Assembly: GCA_035606355.1 (NCBI GenBank)
Contig: DATNFO010000061.1
Location: forward strand, 1 to 64,000
Direction: 5' to 3'
Length of the DNA stretch: 64,000 nucleotides
Origin: Sulfopaludibacter sp035606355
GTDB lineage: Bacteria; Acidobacteriota; Terriglobia; Bryobacterales; Bryobacteraceae
Shown: positions 1 to 8,954 of the stretch, one piece after another
Layout: every line of letters starts with the position of its first letter
How positions within the stretch are numbered: position 1 is the stretch's first letter
The notes under the pieces: generated by a model
What the model saw: only the letters and a program-made list of their open reading frames with translations
Told to the model about the DNA's origin: nothing
Databases searched by the model: none
Made by a program: the position numbers and the translations under genes

Positions 1-1851
1 GTCTTCACGCAGCACCAGCGAGTGATCTTTGTTGGCGAGCGGCACGCTCTTGCCGCCGGCGAAGATTTCGTGCCGGCCGTGCTCGTCGTACCACTTGGTG
101 AGCGTCGCGGTCATGTGCATCTTCTCGATGATGTTGCGCCAGCCGATGCCGGTGTTGTACGCGCAGAAGGAGATTTCACCTTCCTGCGTGGCATACGGAA
201 TGATGCACTGCTCGGTGCGGCGGAAATCGTAATTGAAGAGATCCTGGAACCACATGCCGGCGATGAAGAGGAAGTTCCAGCGGTCGCGGCGGCGGCGCTC
301 GATGTCGTCCATCGTGCGATCCTTGCCGACGTTGCCGTAGCTTTTGCCGGTGGCGCCGAACGTTTTGTCGAACTTCTTCATCATGTCGCTCAGCTTGAAA
401 TGTGTGGGCGACTGGAACGGATCGTAATTGCGCGCTACGGCGAGGCCCATCCCTACGATGGAGAGCCACTTGCCGCGTGCCGCGTCGTTAATGCGGGCGA
501 CGTCGCGCGCCAGGCGGTCGGCATTGAGAAAGCTGGTGACCGGCGCCCTCTCTTTGGTTTCCTTATCGACCATCACGGCCATGCCGACGCCGCAATTCGG
601 ATGGCAGCCGCAGCTCAACTGGCCCCATTCATGCTGCGGACCATGAACCAGATCGCTCCAGTCGCTGAACGTCGACATGAACGAAATCGGGAACCAGTCG
701 CGGACGGGTTCGCCGATGCCGGTCTGGTTCTTGACGTCGTGCGCGAGGTGCGAAAGGGTGTAGCGCTGGGCGGCGCGGCGCTCGTCGGTGACCGCTTCGT
801 CGCGGCCGGTGAAGGAGACCGGCTGGAAGGAGAGGAACGGAATGCGCTTCGGATTATCGAGCGCGAACTGCACGATGCGGCCGACCTGCTCATTGTTGAT
901 CCCGTTCACGATGGTGATGACGGGGATAATATCCACGCCGTTCGCGTAGAGATTCTCAATGGCGCGGAGCTTCACGTCGAAGAGGTTGCCAACCTTGCGA
1001 TGCTCATTGGCGGCGTTGCCGATTCCATCGAATTGCAGGTAGGCGTAGCGTAGACCCGCGTCGGCGGCCTTGCGGCAGAACTCCGCGCTTTTCGCGAACT
1101 CGATGCCGTTGGTCGCTGCCTGCACGCTGGTATAGCCGACTTCACGCGCATAGCTAACCGCATCCAGGAAGTACGGCGACAATGTGGGCTCGCCGCCGGA
1201 GAACTGCACGCTCATCTGCCGCTTCGGCTTGATCGTGATGGCGTTATCGAGCAGCGTCTTGATGTCTTCCCACGACAGCTCATGCACAAAGCCGACCTGA
1301 TTGGCGTCCATGAAGCACGGATCGCACATCATGTTGCAGCGATTGGTGAGGTCAATGGTAAGCACGGAGCCGCGCCCGTGCGTGATCGTGCTGGTGCCGT
1401 GCTTGTGAAGCTTTTCGTCGTTGTGGGCGCGAATGTCGCGGCCGGGGAAAACGGATTCCAGGTGCTTGAAGAACTCGGCGTCGATGGCCATCACGTCTTC
1501 GAAATGGCCATGCACCGGGCAGTCCTTCACCATGAGGATTTTGCCGTCGCGATTGATAATCTGCGCTTTGATTTCGCCCGGCTTGTCATTGTAGAGAACG
1601 TCGATGGGCGCCTTGCCGTCGAGGATCTGCTGCCGGATTTCGGGAACGCAGCGCGGGCAGAGAGAATCCGTGGTGCGCGGCCAGCCCAGCGGAGGCTTCA
1701 CCTTTTCCCAGCTCTTGAGGAGCGGCTTATCGCTCCACGATGGAATAAATCCGGGATTTCGCTTGATCTGATTGATCTTGTCGAAGGCTACCCACGCCGC
1801 TCCGGCGGCTACGGTAAGAGCTTTCTCTGCGTATTTAATAGGCTTATGCAT
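1..1851 (-). CDS. Radical SAM protein, tetraether lipid synthase (Tes/MJ0619)-like, partial
   Basis: The frame is open from an ATG at 1851 to the window edge: 617 codons with the C-terminus missing. A CxxC at C65/C68 and CPVH at 111-114 form an N-terminal rubredoxin-like metal site. The radical SAM cluster motif is C172-x3-C176-x2-C179 in the context LTNRCNMMC, and SGGEPT at 218-223 is the SAM-contacting loop. Late cysteines C414, C416 and C420 (SCGCHPNCG), C549 and C563 (ISFCAYN) fit the auxiliary iron-sulfur clusters of the Tes family, whose archaeal members join lipid tails into membrane-spanning tetraethers. A membrane-lipid C-C coupling role here is inferred. AAGAGGAG lies about 11 nt before the start and a TATACT hexamer lies at 1934-1929. 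The alternative is another B12-independent radical SAM enzyme of the same superfamily. Confidence 0.8.
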   Translation of the reverse strand, partial: MHKPIKYAEKALTVAAGAAWVAFDKINQIKRNPGFIPSWSDKPLLKSWEKVKPPLGWPRTTDSLCPRCVPEIRQQILDGKAPIDVLYNDKPGEIKAQIINRDGKILMVKDCPVHGHFEDVMAIDAEFFKHLESVFPGRDIRAHNDEKLHKHGTSTITHGRGSVLTIDLTNRCNMMCDPCFMDANQVGFVHELSWEDIKTLLDNAITIKPKRQMSVQFSGGEPTLSPYFLDAVSYAREVGYTSVQAATNGIEFAKSAEFCRKAADAGLRYAYLQFDGIGNAANEHRKVGNLFDVKLRAIENLYANGVDIIPVITIVNGINNEQVGRIVQFALDNPKRIPFLSFQPVSFTGRDEAVTDERRAAQRYTLSHLAHDVKNQTGIGEPVRDWFPISFMSTFSDWSDLVHGPQHEWGQLSCGCHPNCGVGMAVMVDKETKERAPVTSFLNADRLARDVARINDAARGKWLSIVGMGLAVARNYDPFQSPTHFKLSDMMKKFDKTFGATGKSYGNVGKDRTMDDIERRRRDRWNFLFIAGMWFQDLFNYDFRRTEQCIIPYATQEGEISFCAYNTGIGWRNIIEKMHMTATLTKWYDEHGRHEIFAGGKSVPLANKDHSLVLRED

Positions 1852-2129
1852 CTGGCGGTTGACTCCTCTTGCTGCCCAGCTTCCCTGTACCCAATTCCAG
1901 CTTTCAAATTAGAAGTGCGCTTATCCAAAGTATAGGGAAGGGTCTGCGCACGGACTATGGATTGCCATTAAAACGTTGAAATTATTGGTTGTACGGCACA
2001 AAAGTGGGTTGAACGGCGGAATCCGGGGTGCGAGCGGAGAGGCGGCGTAGGAGTATGAAAGGGAACGGTTTAGGCTGTTCGAAGGACGCGAATGAATGAA
2101 CGCTAACGCCGGCTGCCGGAAAATGCGCG
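1852..2129. other. Intergenic region upstream of the Tes-like gene
   Basis: This 278-bp gap separates the end of the ABC permease gene from the Tes-like gene, both on the minus strand. Read on the minus strand, it contains a TATACT hexamer (1934-1929) and a ribosome binding site, so the Tes-like gene probably has its own promoter. I see no repeat, RNA gene or clear terminator in it. Confidence 0.4.
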
Positions 2130-3776
2130 TCAGGAGCCGATTTCCCGATAGAAGGCGGATGCTTCGCCCGAAGCAGTCGCGAGATCGAAGGCGATGTTGT
2201 CGGCGATGTGCGCCGCGCAAAGGCGAGTCGACACGAACGCGACGGCGCACAACCCCGCGGTGACGACGCACACCAGGAGTTCGGACCGGAAGATGAGGAA
2301 GTATTGCAGGCCGACGGCGGCCCCCATCGCGACCCCGCCGGCGATCATGGTCCCCATCAGCGTCGCGTTTCCCGTGGCGAGAGCCTGCCTCGTAAACGGG
2401 ATGCTCTCGACCAGGCGCATCTCCAGAGACAGGTATATGGATGCGACCGCCAGGCTGAAGACGGCGAAGAGGCCGCCGTGCCATAGCCCCCAAGCCCAGA
2501 TGAAGAGCGGGGTCAAAAACAGGTGCGGCAACAGGATGGCTTGCAGGTACACCGCCGTATAGACTCCGCGCGCGAATGCGGGAAACGCCCGGACGGGAGC
2601 CGATTGGAAAATCCACCACCCCTTGTACTCGGCGCCGTAAATCATCGCGTTGCACATGCTGAACATGACAAAGCCGAAGAGGTGCGGAGCCAAGTGCATG
2701 CTGCTGAAACTCCGGTCGAAGGGAGACGTGTGCCAGCCGCGCGCAATCAGCGGGACGTAAATCACCGCGACCATCACCAGCAGAGGGAATGCCTGGCGGC
2801 GAAATTGAAAATCGCGGCGCGACATGCGCGACAGATATACGTATCCGGCGCGCGCCGGCTGCCCTCCTACCCACAGCGCGATGCGTTCGCCGAGAGAGAA
2901 CCGGCGTGCATGAGCTTTCTTGTGCGAAGCTCCGCGCGCGATCGCACCGGCGTTGAGCAGGTAGTCCGCTGAAAGCGAGCGCAAACCGTAGATAACGGCT
3001 GCAAGGGCAGTTAACCCGGCGGCGGCGGCGAGCCCGAACTGCGCCACCGGCGACGCGGGAATCCACCGCTCCAGGTGCAGCGACCGCCCGAGCTTCTCCA
3101 ACTGCCCCATCATGGTCACGAGCAGGAACGGCAAAGTGCCGGCGAGTTGTCCCGCGGCTTTTAGCCGCTTCGCCGGAACGAAGCGGATCAGCCATCCGTA
3201 GATGGCACAGCAGAGCAGGGCAGCTAAGAGTCCGGTGGCCAGAGTTGCCGCGAAGAGGACGAACGGAAAATACCACGGGGCAAGCGGCAATGTGACGGAC
3301 CCCACGGCTGGAACGGCGTTCATCGCGGGCACGAGGGAGAAGACGATTCGCACCAGGTGTGTCAGCTTGGCGTAGGTATACGTGGCGCCATCGATCGGCT
3401 GGTGAGCGAGAATCAGCGCCTCATTGGGATTCATCAGGCTGTTGCCGGCTTCGGAGAGCAGGATGAAGAACAGCAGAAACGCGGTCATACCGACGAAGGC
3501 CGCGGCGTACAAGCCGGGTGCGGGCCGCGAGACCAGAAGCGCCAGAGCCATAAATCCGAAGATTGCGGCATAGATCCAACTGGCCATCTGGAGTGCGACG
3601 CCGTTGCGGCCGAGTTGATCCATCACCTCGCCGCGCTCGCTCAACGTATCGAACAGGTCGATCAGAAGCCAGTAGCGCTTAGGGTCGATTCCCAGGCCCT
3701 GCAGCACGCGAGTTGCACGCGGCCCGCGCGTCACCCGCCGCAACCTGTCTCTCAAAAGTTCGAGAAGGTCTTTCAT
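2130..3776 (-). CDS. Putative ABC exporter permease, many membrane segments
   Basis: This 548-aa protein has a charged cytoplasmic N-terminus of about 65 residues. Many hydrophobic stretches follow, for example residues 68-110, 145-200, 210-255 and 350-520, as expected for an ABC-2-type permease. Its ATG overlaps the stop of the ATPase gene (ATGA at 3773-3776), so the two are almost certainly translationally coupled and form one transporter. I do not recognise the subfamily. The substrate is unknown. Confidence 0.75.
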   Translation of the reverse strand: MKDLLELLRDRLRRVTRGPRATRVLQGLGIDPKRYWLLIDLFDTLSERGEVMDQLGRNGVALQMASWIYAAIFGFMALALLVSRPAPGLYAAAFVGMTAFLLFFILLSEAGNSLMNPNEALILAHQPIDGATYTYAKLTHLVRIVFSLVPAMNAVPAVGSVTLPLAPWYFPFVLFAATLATGLLAALLCCAIYGWLIRFVPAKRLKAAGQLAGTLPFLLVTMMGQLEKLGRSLHLERWIPASPVAQFGLAAAAGLTALAAVIYGLRSLSADYLLNAGAIARGASHKKAHARRFSLGERIALWVGGQPARAGYVYLSRMSRRDFQFRRQAFPLLVMVAVIYVPLIARGWHTSPFDRSFSSMHLAPHLFGFVMFSMCNAMIYGAEYKGWWIFQSAPVRAFPAFARGVYTAVYLQAILLPHLFLTPLFIWAWGLWHGGLFAVFSLAVASIYLSLEMRLVESIPFTRQALATGNATLMGTMIAGGVAMGAAVGLQYFLIFRSELLVCVVTAGLCAVAFVSTRLCAAHIADNIAFDLATASGEASAFYREIGS

Positions 3777-4549
3777 TGCCGTAGCGAGGCAACCACGCGG
3801 GAAACGCCCGGATCCACGTCTTTGGCGTTGGTCAGAACGCGGAACACGTCTTCCAGCGTGGCCGCCCCGGTTTCCGTTTTCAACTCGCCCGGGGTGCTGT
3901 CCGCGATCAACCTGCCCTCATTAATAATCAGCACGCGCGTGCAGATCTTTTCCACCACGTCCAGCACATGCGAACTGTAAAGAATCGTCTTTCCCGAGGA
4001 AGCGAGCGCCGCCAGCAGGTCCTTCACCATGATGGACGCGTTGACGTCCAGGCCGGAGAGCGGTTCATCCAGCAGCACGAGGTCGGGGTTGTGCAACAGC
4101 GCCGCCGCAATCAGGATCTTCTGGCGCATTCCTTTGGAGTAAGTGTCGAGGCGGCTGACGCGGTCGCTGTACAGGTCGAAGGTCTGCAGGATGCTGCGGA
4201 TGCGCTCTTCGAGCGTCTCCTCATCGACATCATGAAGGCGTCCGGAGAGTTGCAGGAATTCCTCACCGGTCAGACTTTCGAACAGCGCGGCCGCTTCCGG
4301 CACGTAGCCGATGCGTTGTTTGACGCTTACAGCCTGCTCAGGCAGGGAGAGTCCGCATACGGAAACCACGCCGTTCGCGGGCGACAGCAATCCGGACATG
4401 ATTTTCAGAGTTGTGGATTTTCCGGCCCCGTTGGGACCGAGCAGCCCCACGATTTCGCCGGGGTTGAGCGCGAAGGAAATGGCATGCAGCACTTCCACCG
4501 ATGCGTAGGAAAACGTTACGCGATCGAAGGTGACAATCGGTTGAGCCAC
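3773..4549 (-). CDS. ABC transporter ATP-binding protein
   Basis: This 258-aa nucleotide-binding subunit powers the permease encoded just downstream. Walker A is GPNGAGKS at 38-45, the signature is SKGMRQ at 138-143 and Walker B is LVLLDEP at 157-163. The SKGMRQK form of the signature is typical of export-type ABC-2 ATPases (CcmA/NatA-like). It starts 6 bp after the TerC gene stop and overlaps the permease start, placing it in the ribF-TerC operon. Confidence 0.95.
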   Translation of the reverse strand: MAQPIVTFDRVTFSYASVEVLHAISFALNPGEIVGLLGPNGAGKSTTLKIMSGLLSPANGVVSVCGLSLPEQAVSVKQRIGYVPEAAALFESLTGEEFLQLSGRLHDVDEETLEERIRSILQTFDLYSDRVSRLDTYSKGMRQKILIAAALLHNPDLVLLDEPLSGLDVNASIMVKDLLAALASSGKTILYSSHVLDVVEKICTRVLIINEGRLIADSTPGELKTETGAATLEDVFRVLTNAKDVDPGVSRVVASLRQ

Positions 4550-4555
4550 AGCACA

Positions 4556-5236
4556 TTATATGTCGTGGACGCGCGCGTTTGCTTTGCGGGCGGCGATGCG
4601 CCCGGCGACCAGGATAGCGGCTATGAGCAGGAGGTCAGCGGCATAGCGCATCGCGGTGGTGGGCTGAAGGGCGCGAATGATGAACGGGTCGCTGAAAATC
4701 ATGTCGCCGCCTACTTTGCCGAGGATCGCAGAGCCAAGGTAGATGAGGGCCGGATAGCGTTCCATCAGTTCCACCAGCAGATTGCTGGAGAGAACTACAA
4801 ATGGAATGCTGACACAGAGGCCGAAAACGATCAGTCCGATGTGATTGTGGGACGCGCCCGCAATGGCGAGGATGTTGTCCACGGACATGGTGAGGTCGGC
4901 GACCACCACGTACCAGATGGCGGTGATGAGCCGTTTAGGAGCGGGCGCCGCTTCGGGTGGATCGCACGCATCGAACAGAACCTTCACGGCAATCCAGAGC
5001 ACGAAAAGTCCACCGGCCAGTTGGATGTATTGAATGGTGAGGATGCGCGCGGCGATCGCCGTGAGCACAACTCGCAGCAGCACTGCCAGTCCGGCGCCGC
5101 ACAAAGTGCCGATGCGGCGCTGGCGTTTCGGCAGCGAGCGCACGGCCAGGGCGATCACCAGTGCGTTATCGCCTGCGAGCAGAAGATCAATGAGGACGAT
5201 CGCCAGCCCGTTCGCCAGGAACTGAGTGAGAGGCAT
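4556..5236 (-). CDS. TerC/YjbE family integral membrane protein
   Basis: This is a TerC-family membrane protein of about 226 aa. The two family aspartate motifs are present, AGDNALVIA in the first membrane helix and MSVDNILAI in the middle, and they are thought to bind or pass metal ions. I chose the ATG at 5236, 2 bp after the ribF stop. An in-frame GTG at 5269 would overlap ribF by 31 bp and adds only polar residues. Members are linked to metal (Mn) export or tellurium resistance; the substrate here is unknown. Confidence 0.85.
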   Translation of the reverse strand: MPLTQFLANGLAIVLIDLLLAGDNALVIALAVRSLPKRQRRIGTLCGAGLAVLLRVVLTAIAARILTIQYIQLAGGLFVLWIAVKVLFDACDPPEAAPAPKRLITAIWYVVVADLTMSVDNILAIAGASHNHIGLIVFGLCVSIPFVVLSSNLLVELMERYPALIYLGSAILGKVGGDMIFSDPFIIRALQPTTAMRYAADLLLIAAILVAGRIAARKANARVHDI

Positions 5237-5238
5237 GG

Positions 5239-6204
5239 CTATGCCGGTGCCAGCGGGCGCCGTGTCCACTCGCGCGAGCGCCGGAAATACTCGCGGGCGG
5301 CGCGGACGTCGCGCAGAATCTGTTGCTTGAGTTCGGCGGGGGAGGCGAACTTACGCTCATCGCGAACGCGGCAGAGAAACTCCACGCGAATGTGCCGCGG
5401 CGTTTCTCCTTCCAGCGGCTCCAGCAGGAAGGTCTCGATGGTACGCTCTTCGCTATCGCCGAAGGTCGGGCGATAGCCGATGTTGGTGATGGAGTTCCAA
5501 TGCCGCCCGTCGGGATCGCTGGTGAGCGTGATGTAGACGCCTCGTGCGGGAATCACTTCGGCGGCGGTCGCCAGATTGAGAGTCGGCACTGTTTCGCGGG
5601 AACCTACTCCGCGGCCGCCGACCACATCGCCTTCCACACCATAGGGGTGCCGCAGGTAGCGTGCGGCGAGCGATACGCGCCCGGAGAGAATTAATTCGCG
5701 AATTCCGCTGCTGCTGACGATGTGGCCGCGGCAGGTGACGGCGGGCACGATTTCCGTCTCGAACCCCAACTCCGCGCCGAGTTCGCGAAGCAGCGCGACA
5801 TCGCCGGAGTGCTTGTGGCCGAAGCGGAAATTGTCGCCGACGAGCACGGCGCGCGCTCCAAGCCGGCCAACGACGATCTGCTCCACGAAGTCGCGGGGGG
5901 TGAGCAGCGACACTTCTTTCGTAAAGGGGAGTATGACGACTTGTTCGATGCCTTCTTCGGCCATGAGCTCGGCCCGGCGGTCCGGCGAGGTCATCAGCAG
6001 CGGCGCGCGATCCGGCGCGACCACGCGCGTGGGATGCGGATCAAACGTGAGCACGCTCGGCTTCCATCCGTGCTCGCCGCCGGCCTCGCGAACACGCCGC
6101 AGGATGCGCCGGTGTCCGTAGTGCACACCATCGAAATTGCCGATGGTCAACGCACTGGGCTTGAAGTCCGGCGGAATGCTCTCGAGCCCGCGATAGATCT
6201 TCAT
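5239..6204 (-). CDS. ribF: Bifunctional riboflavin kinase / FAD synthetase
   Basis: The 321-aa product converts riboflavin to FMN and then FAD. The N-terminal nucleotidyltransferase domain shows GNFDGVHYGHRRIL (HxGH-type motif, about residues 22-35). The C-terminal riboflavin kinase domain shows GGRGVGS...VPTLNL. The length is normal for the family. Its start overlaps the stop of the upstream hydrolase gene by 4 bp (ATGA), so it sits inside a minus-strand operon. Confidence 0.96.
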   Translation of the reverse strand: MKIYRGLESIPPDFKPSALTIGNFDGVHYGHRRILRRVREAGGEHGWKPSVLTFDPHPTRVVAPDRAPLLMTSPDRRAELMAEEGIEQVVILPFTKEVSLLTPRDFVEQIVVGRLGARAVLVGDNFRFGHKHSGDVALLRELGAELGFETEIVPAVTCRGHIVSSSGIRELILSGRVSLAARYLRHPYGVEGDVVGGRGVGSRETVPTLNLATAAEVIPARGVYITLTSDPDGRHWNSITNIGYRPTFGDSEERTIETFLLEPLEGETPRHIRVEFLCRVRDERKFASPAELKQQILRDVRAAREYFRRSREWTRRPLAPA

Positions 6205-6989
6205 GCGGGCTGCGGCTCCCCGACGGTCAGTTCCAGACCGTCATATGCGAGCCGCACATTGGGCGGCAGCATGGATTCCGCGCGCGCGTGTCCCAAGTCG
6301 TGAGAGATGTGCGTGAAGAAAGCGCGGCGCGGGGAAAGTTCCTCTACGGTTTTGACGGACCGGTCGACCGTGGAATGCGTCGGATGCGGCTTATAGCGGA
6401 GCGCATCCAGGAAGAGAATGTCCAGGCCGCGCAGCAGGTCCATCGAGGGTGCGGGAATGTCGCTGTGATCGGTGAGGTAAGCTGCATCGCCAAAGCGGAA
6501 ACCGTAAATGGTTTGGCTGCCGTGGAGGATCGGCACCGGGATGAATTCGAGTCCGAACAGTTCGAACGGCCCATCGATTAAGCGCGATTCGAGCTGCGGG
6601 ACGTTCGACTCTTTTTTTGCGCCGTCGAAGATGTACTGGAAAACGCGGTGGATTGCGGCCATGGTGTCCGGGGCTGCGTAGATGGGGATGCGGTCCTTCT
6701 GGCGGAAATTGAAGGGGCGCACGTCGTCGAGGCCCATGATGTGGTCGGCGTGATTGTGCGTGAAGACGACGGCATCCAGGCGTTGCAGGTGGATGCGGAG
6801 GGCTTGCGTGCGGAAATCCGGCGTGGTGTCGATGAGAACGTTGCGGCCGTCGTAGCTCAGCAGGATGGACGGCCGCAGCCGGTTGTCGCGCGGATCGGCG
6901 GAAGAGCAGACGGCGCAATTGCAGCCGACCGTGGGTACACCGACACTCGTCCCGGAGCCGAGGACCGTAATTTTGACGGATCCCGTCAT
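6201..6989 (-). CDS. PhnP-like metallo-beta-lactamase-fold hydrolase
   Basis: This 262-aa protein has the MBL-fold metal motif HNHADH (H78, H80, D82, H83). It also has the N-terminal GCNCAVC cysteine cluster (C23, C25, C28) that holds a structural zinc in PhnP-type phosphodiesterases. PhnP acts on cyclic ribose phosphates, but there are no phn genes nearby, so the substrate is uncertain. It starts one base after the DUF1844 stop and overlaps ribF. Confidence 0.85.
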   Translation of the reverse strand: MTGSVKITVLGSGTSVGVPTVGCNCAVCSSADPRDNRLRPSILLSYDGRNVLIDTTPDFRTQALRIHLQRLDAVVFTHNHADHIMGLDDVRPFNFRQKDRIPIYAAPDTMAAIHRVFQYIFDGAKKESNVPQLESRLIDGPFELFGLEFIPVPILHGSQTIYGFRFGDAAYLTDHSDIPAPSMDLLRGLDILFLDALRYKPHPTHSTVDRSVKTVEELSPRRAFFTHISHDLGHARAESMLPPNVRLAYDGLELTVGEPQPA

Positions 6990-7292
6990 TTAGGAGTTCT
7001 GGGGCGCGGGGTCGGCCGGAGCTTCTTGACTCACCTGTACGAAGCGAAAGCGCAATTCGGTCAACGAGTTTTCGAGCATGCGCTTTTCTTCCATGCTGAG
7101 ATTGCCGTTGGTCTTTTCGAGAAGAACGCCGAGCATATCGATGGTGTGCCGGGCCAGAGGCAGATTCGGCTCGGGTTTTTCCTCTTCATCGTAAGCCATA
7201 AGACCAAGCTGTATCTCCGCCTGAGTCCGCAGCGAAAGCACGAGAAAACTAAACGAAGCCGGAGGAAGCTGCATCTGATTTTCATCGCTCAT
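6990..7292 (-). CDS. DUF1844 family protein
   Basis: This small 100-aa protein of unknown function reads SFLVLSLRTQAEIQLG, followed by a helical part with ARHTIDMLGVLLEKT, the usual DUF1844 pattern. It is frequent in Acidobacteria and Deltaproteobacteria. I chose the ATG at 7292 because the 21 residues encoded upstream in frame are basic and unlike the family. It is the first gene of the operon that runs through ribF to the ABC permease. Confidence 0.8.
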   Translation of the reverse strand: MSDENQMQLPPASFSFLVLSLRTQAEIQLGLMAYDEEEKPEPNLPLARHTIDMLGVLLEKTNGNLSMEEKRMLENSLTELRFRFVQVSQEAPADPAPQNS

Positions 7293-7422
7293 AATTCTCA
7301 TTCTAACGTGGCGGTATTCCTTGTGGCGGCATCCGCGCCTAACCACAGAGGACACAGAGTTCTAAAGGCGAGGCCACGGAGAACCTGCTTTGCACGGCGT
7401 GTTAAATTGACCTTTCAACCCC

Positions 7423-8208
7423 ATGCCCACCGCCGGAGAGAAATTTCAGCAGCTTGTTGCCATTATGGCTCGCCTGCGCGGCGCGAACGGCTGCCCCTGG
7501 GACCGCGAACAGACGTTCGATTCCATTAAGCCTTACACGCTGGAAGAGACGTACGAAGTGTTGGATGCCATTGATCGCCGCGACTGGCCCGAGCTCGCCG
7601 AAGAACTTGGCGATTTTCTGTTGCAGGCCGTGTTTTATGCGCAGATGGCCAGCGAGGAAAAACTCTTCGAGATCTCCGACGCTCTGGACGCCATCAACAG
7701 CAAGTTGATTCGCCGGCATCCGCACGTCTTCGGGGAGGAATCCGCGGCGACGGCGGGCGACGTCAAGCGCATCTGGGGCGAAGTCAAAGCGGCCGAGAAG
7801 AAAGATAAGGGCAGGGAAGGCGAGGGCTTGCTGGACCCCGTTCCGCGTGCGCTGCCGGCATTGGTGGAAGCGCAGCAGATCGCCTCTCGCGCCGCGGGCG
7901 CCGGCTTCGATTGGGAGAACGCCGAACAGGTGATCGATAAGCTGCATGAGGAGCTCGCCGAATTCGACGGGGCGCGCCGCAATGCATCGCAGGACGAAAT
8001 GGAAGACGAGCTTGGCGACCTGTTGTTCGTGATCGTCAACATCGCTCGGTTCGTGAAAGTCGATCCGGAACAGGCGCTGCGGCGCACCAACGCCAAGTTT
8101 CGCCGCCGGTTTGCGTACATCGAGAGCAAACTCGCCGAGCGCGGCAAGAAGCTCGCGGATTCGAACATACAGGAGATGGAGGAACTGTGGCAGGAGTCCA
8201 AACGGTGA
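7423..8208 (+). CDS. mazG: Nucleoside triphosphate pyrophosphohydrolase MazG
   Basis: The 261-aa product hydrolyses NTPs/dNTPs to monophosphates and pyrophosphate as a house-cleaning enzyme. The N-terminal part has CPWDREQTF and the EExxE...ExxD metal motif in LEETYEVLDAI...ELAEELGD. A second MazG-like helical half follows, with DEMEDELGDLLF. This is full length for the two-domain form. It overlaps the next gene by 4 bp if that gene starts at 8205. Confidence 0.95.
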   Translation: MPTAGEKFQQLVAIMARLRGANGCPWDREQTFDSIKPYTLEETYEVLDAIDRRDWPELAEELGDFLLQAVFYAQMASEEKLFEISDALDAINSKLIRRHPHVFGEESAATAGDVKRIWGEVKAAEKKDKGREGEGLLDPVPRALPALVEAQQIASRAAGAGFDWENAEQVIDKLHEELAEFDGARRNASQDEMEDELGDLLFVIVNIARFVKVDPEQALRRTNAKFRRRFAYIESKLAERGKKLADSNIQEMEELWQESKR

Positions 8209-8954
8209 GCGGCATAGAGATTCGCCAGCTTTACGATCTCGCCGACTTCGCCGAAGTGGTCCGGTTGCAGGACGTGATCTGGGGCTTCGACCCCACGGAC
8301 CTGCTGCCGATGCGTTTTCTGGTAGTGCTCACGAAGGTGGGCGGCCACGTGTTCGGCGCGTTCGACGGGGGCAAGATGGTGGCGTTCTGTTTCGCCATGC
8401 CGGGCATCAAGAAAGGTCCCCGATCGTATCTGCACAGTCACATGCTGGGCGTGCTGCCCGAGTATCGCGACCGGCGCATCGGGCGCGAACTGAAATTGCG
8501 GCAGCGCGAGGAAGCGCTCTCGCGGAAGATCGAACTGATCGAGTGGACGTTCGATCCGCTTGAACTGAAGAATGCGTTCTTCAATATCGAACGGCTCGGC
8601 GCGATCGTGCGCCGATACGCCGTCAATCAATACGGCATCACCATCAGTCCGCTGCATGGCGGTTTGCCTACGGACCGCTGCTATGCCGAATGGTGGATCG
8701 ATGGCGCGCGCGCGAAGAGCGTGATCGGTGGCTCCGCGCAACCTTCCGATCCGATGCCGTCACACGATCGCGTGGAGCGGATCACCTATCCCGCCGATAT
8801 CGCACGCATCCGCGCGGAAGAGCGCGACCGCGCTCGTGAGATTCAGGCGCGGAATGCCGAACACTTTCAATCGGCATTCGCGCGCGGGCTTGCGGTGACG
8901 CGCTTCGAACGCACCGAGACCGAAGGTACGTACATTCTGGAGCCGTGGCAATGA
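8205..8954 (+). CDS. GNAT family N-acyltransferase, COG3375-like
   Basis: This 249-aa GNAT-fold protein has an acetyl-CoA-binding loop region around YLHSHMLGVLPEYRDRRIGREL and a FDPLELKNAFFNIERLGA segment typical of COG3375. I chose GTG 8205: it overlaps the mazG stop (GTGA) and has AGGAG about 9 nt upstream. An in-frame GTG at 8187 is possible. Its ATGA overlap with a MenC/NSAR-type enolase is the arrangement seen in D-amino acid conversion pathways, where the GNAT enzyme N-succinylates the amino acid. That role is inferred from context. Confidence 0.8.
   Translation: MSGIEIRQLYDLADFAEVVRLQDVIWGFDPTDLLPMRFLVVLTKVGGHVFGAFDGGKMVAFCFAMPGIKKGPRSYLHSHMLGVLPEYRDRRIGRELKLRQREEALSRKIELIEWTFDPLELKNAFFNIERLGAIVRRYAVNQYGITISPLHGGLPTDRCYAEWWIDGARAKSVIGGSAQPSDPMPSHDRVERITYPADIARIRAEERDRAREIQARNAEHFQSAFARGLAVTRFERTETEGTYILEPWQ

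Noticed and set aside
22..1053. Long open frame on the + strand across the radical SAM gene
   Set aside because: It is antisense to the Tes-like gene, which has the full set of cysteine motifs. The GC-rich third codon positions keep the opposite strand open.
3968..5476. 502-codon + frame across the ABC ATPase, TerC and ribF genes
   Set aside because: It runs antisense to three well-recognised genes, has unusual His/Gln/Arg-rich composition and crosses gene borders.
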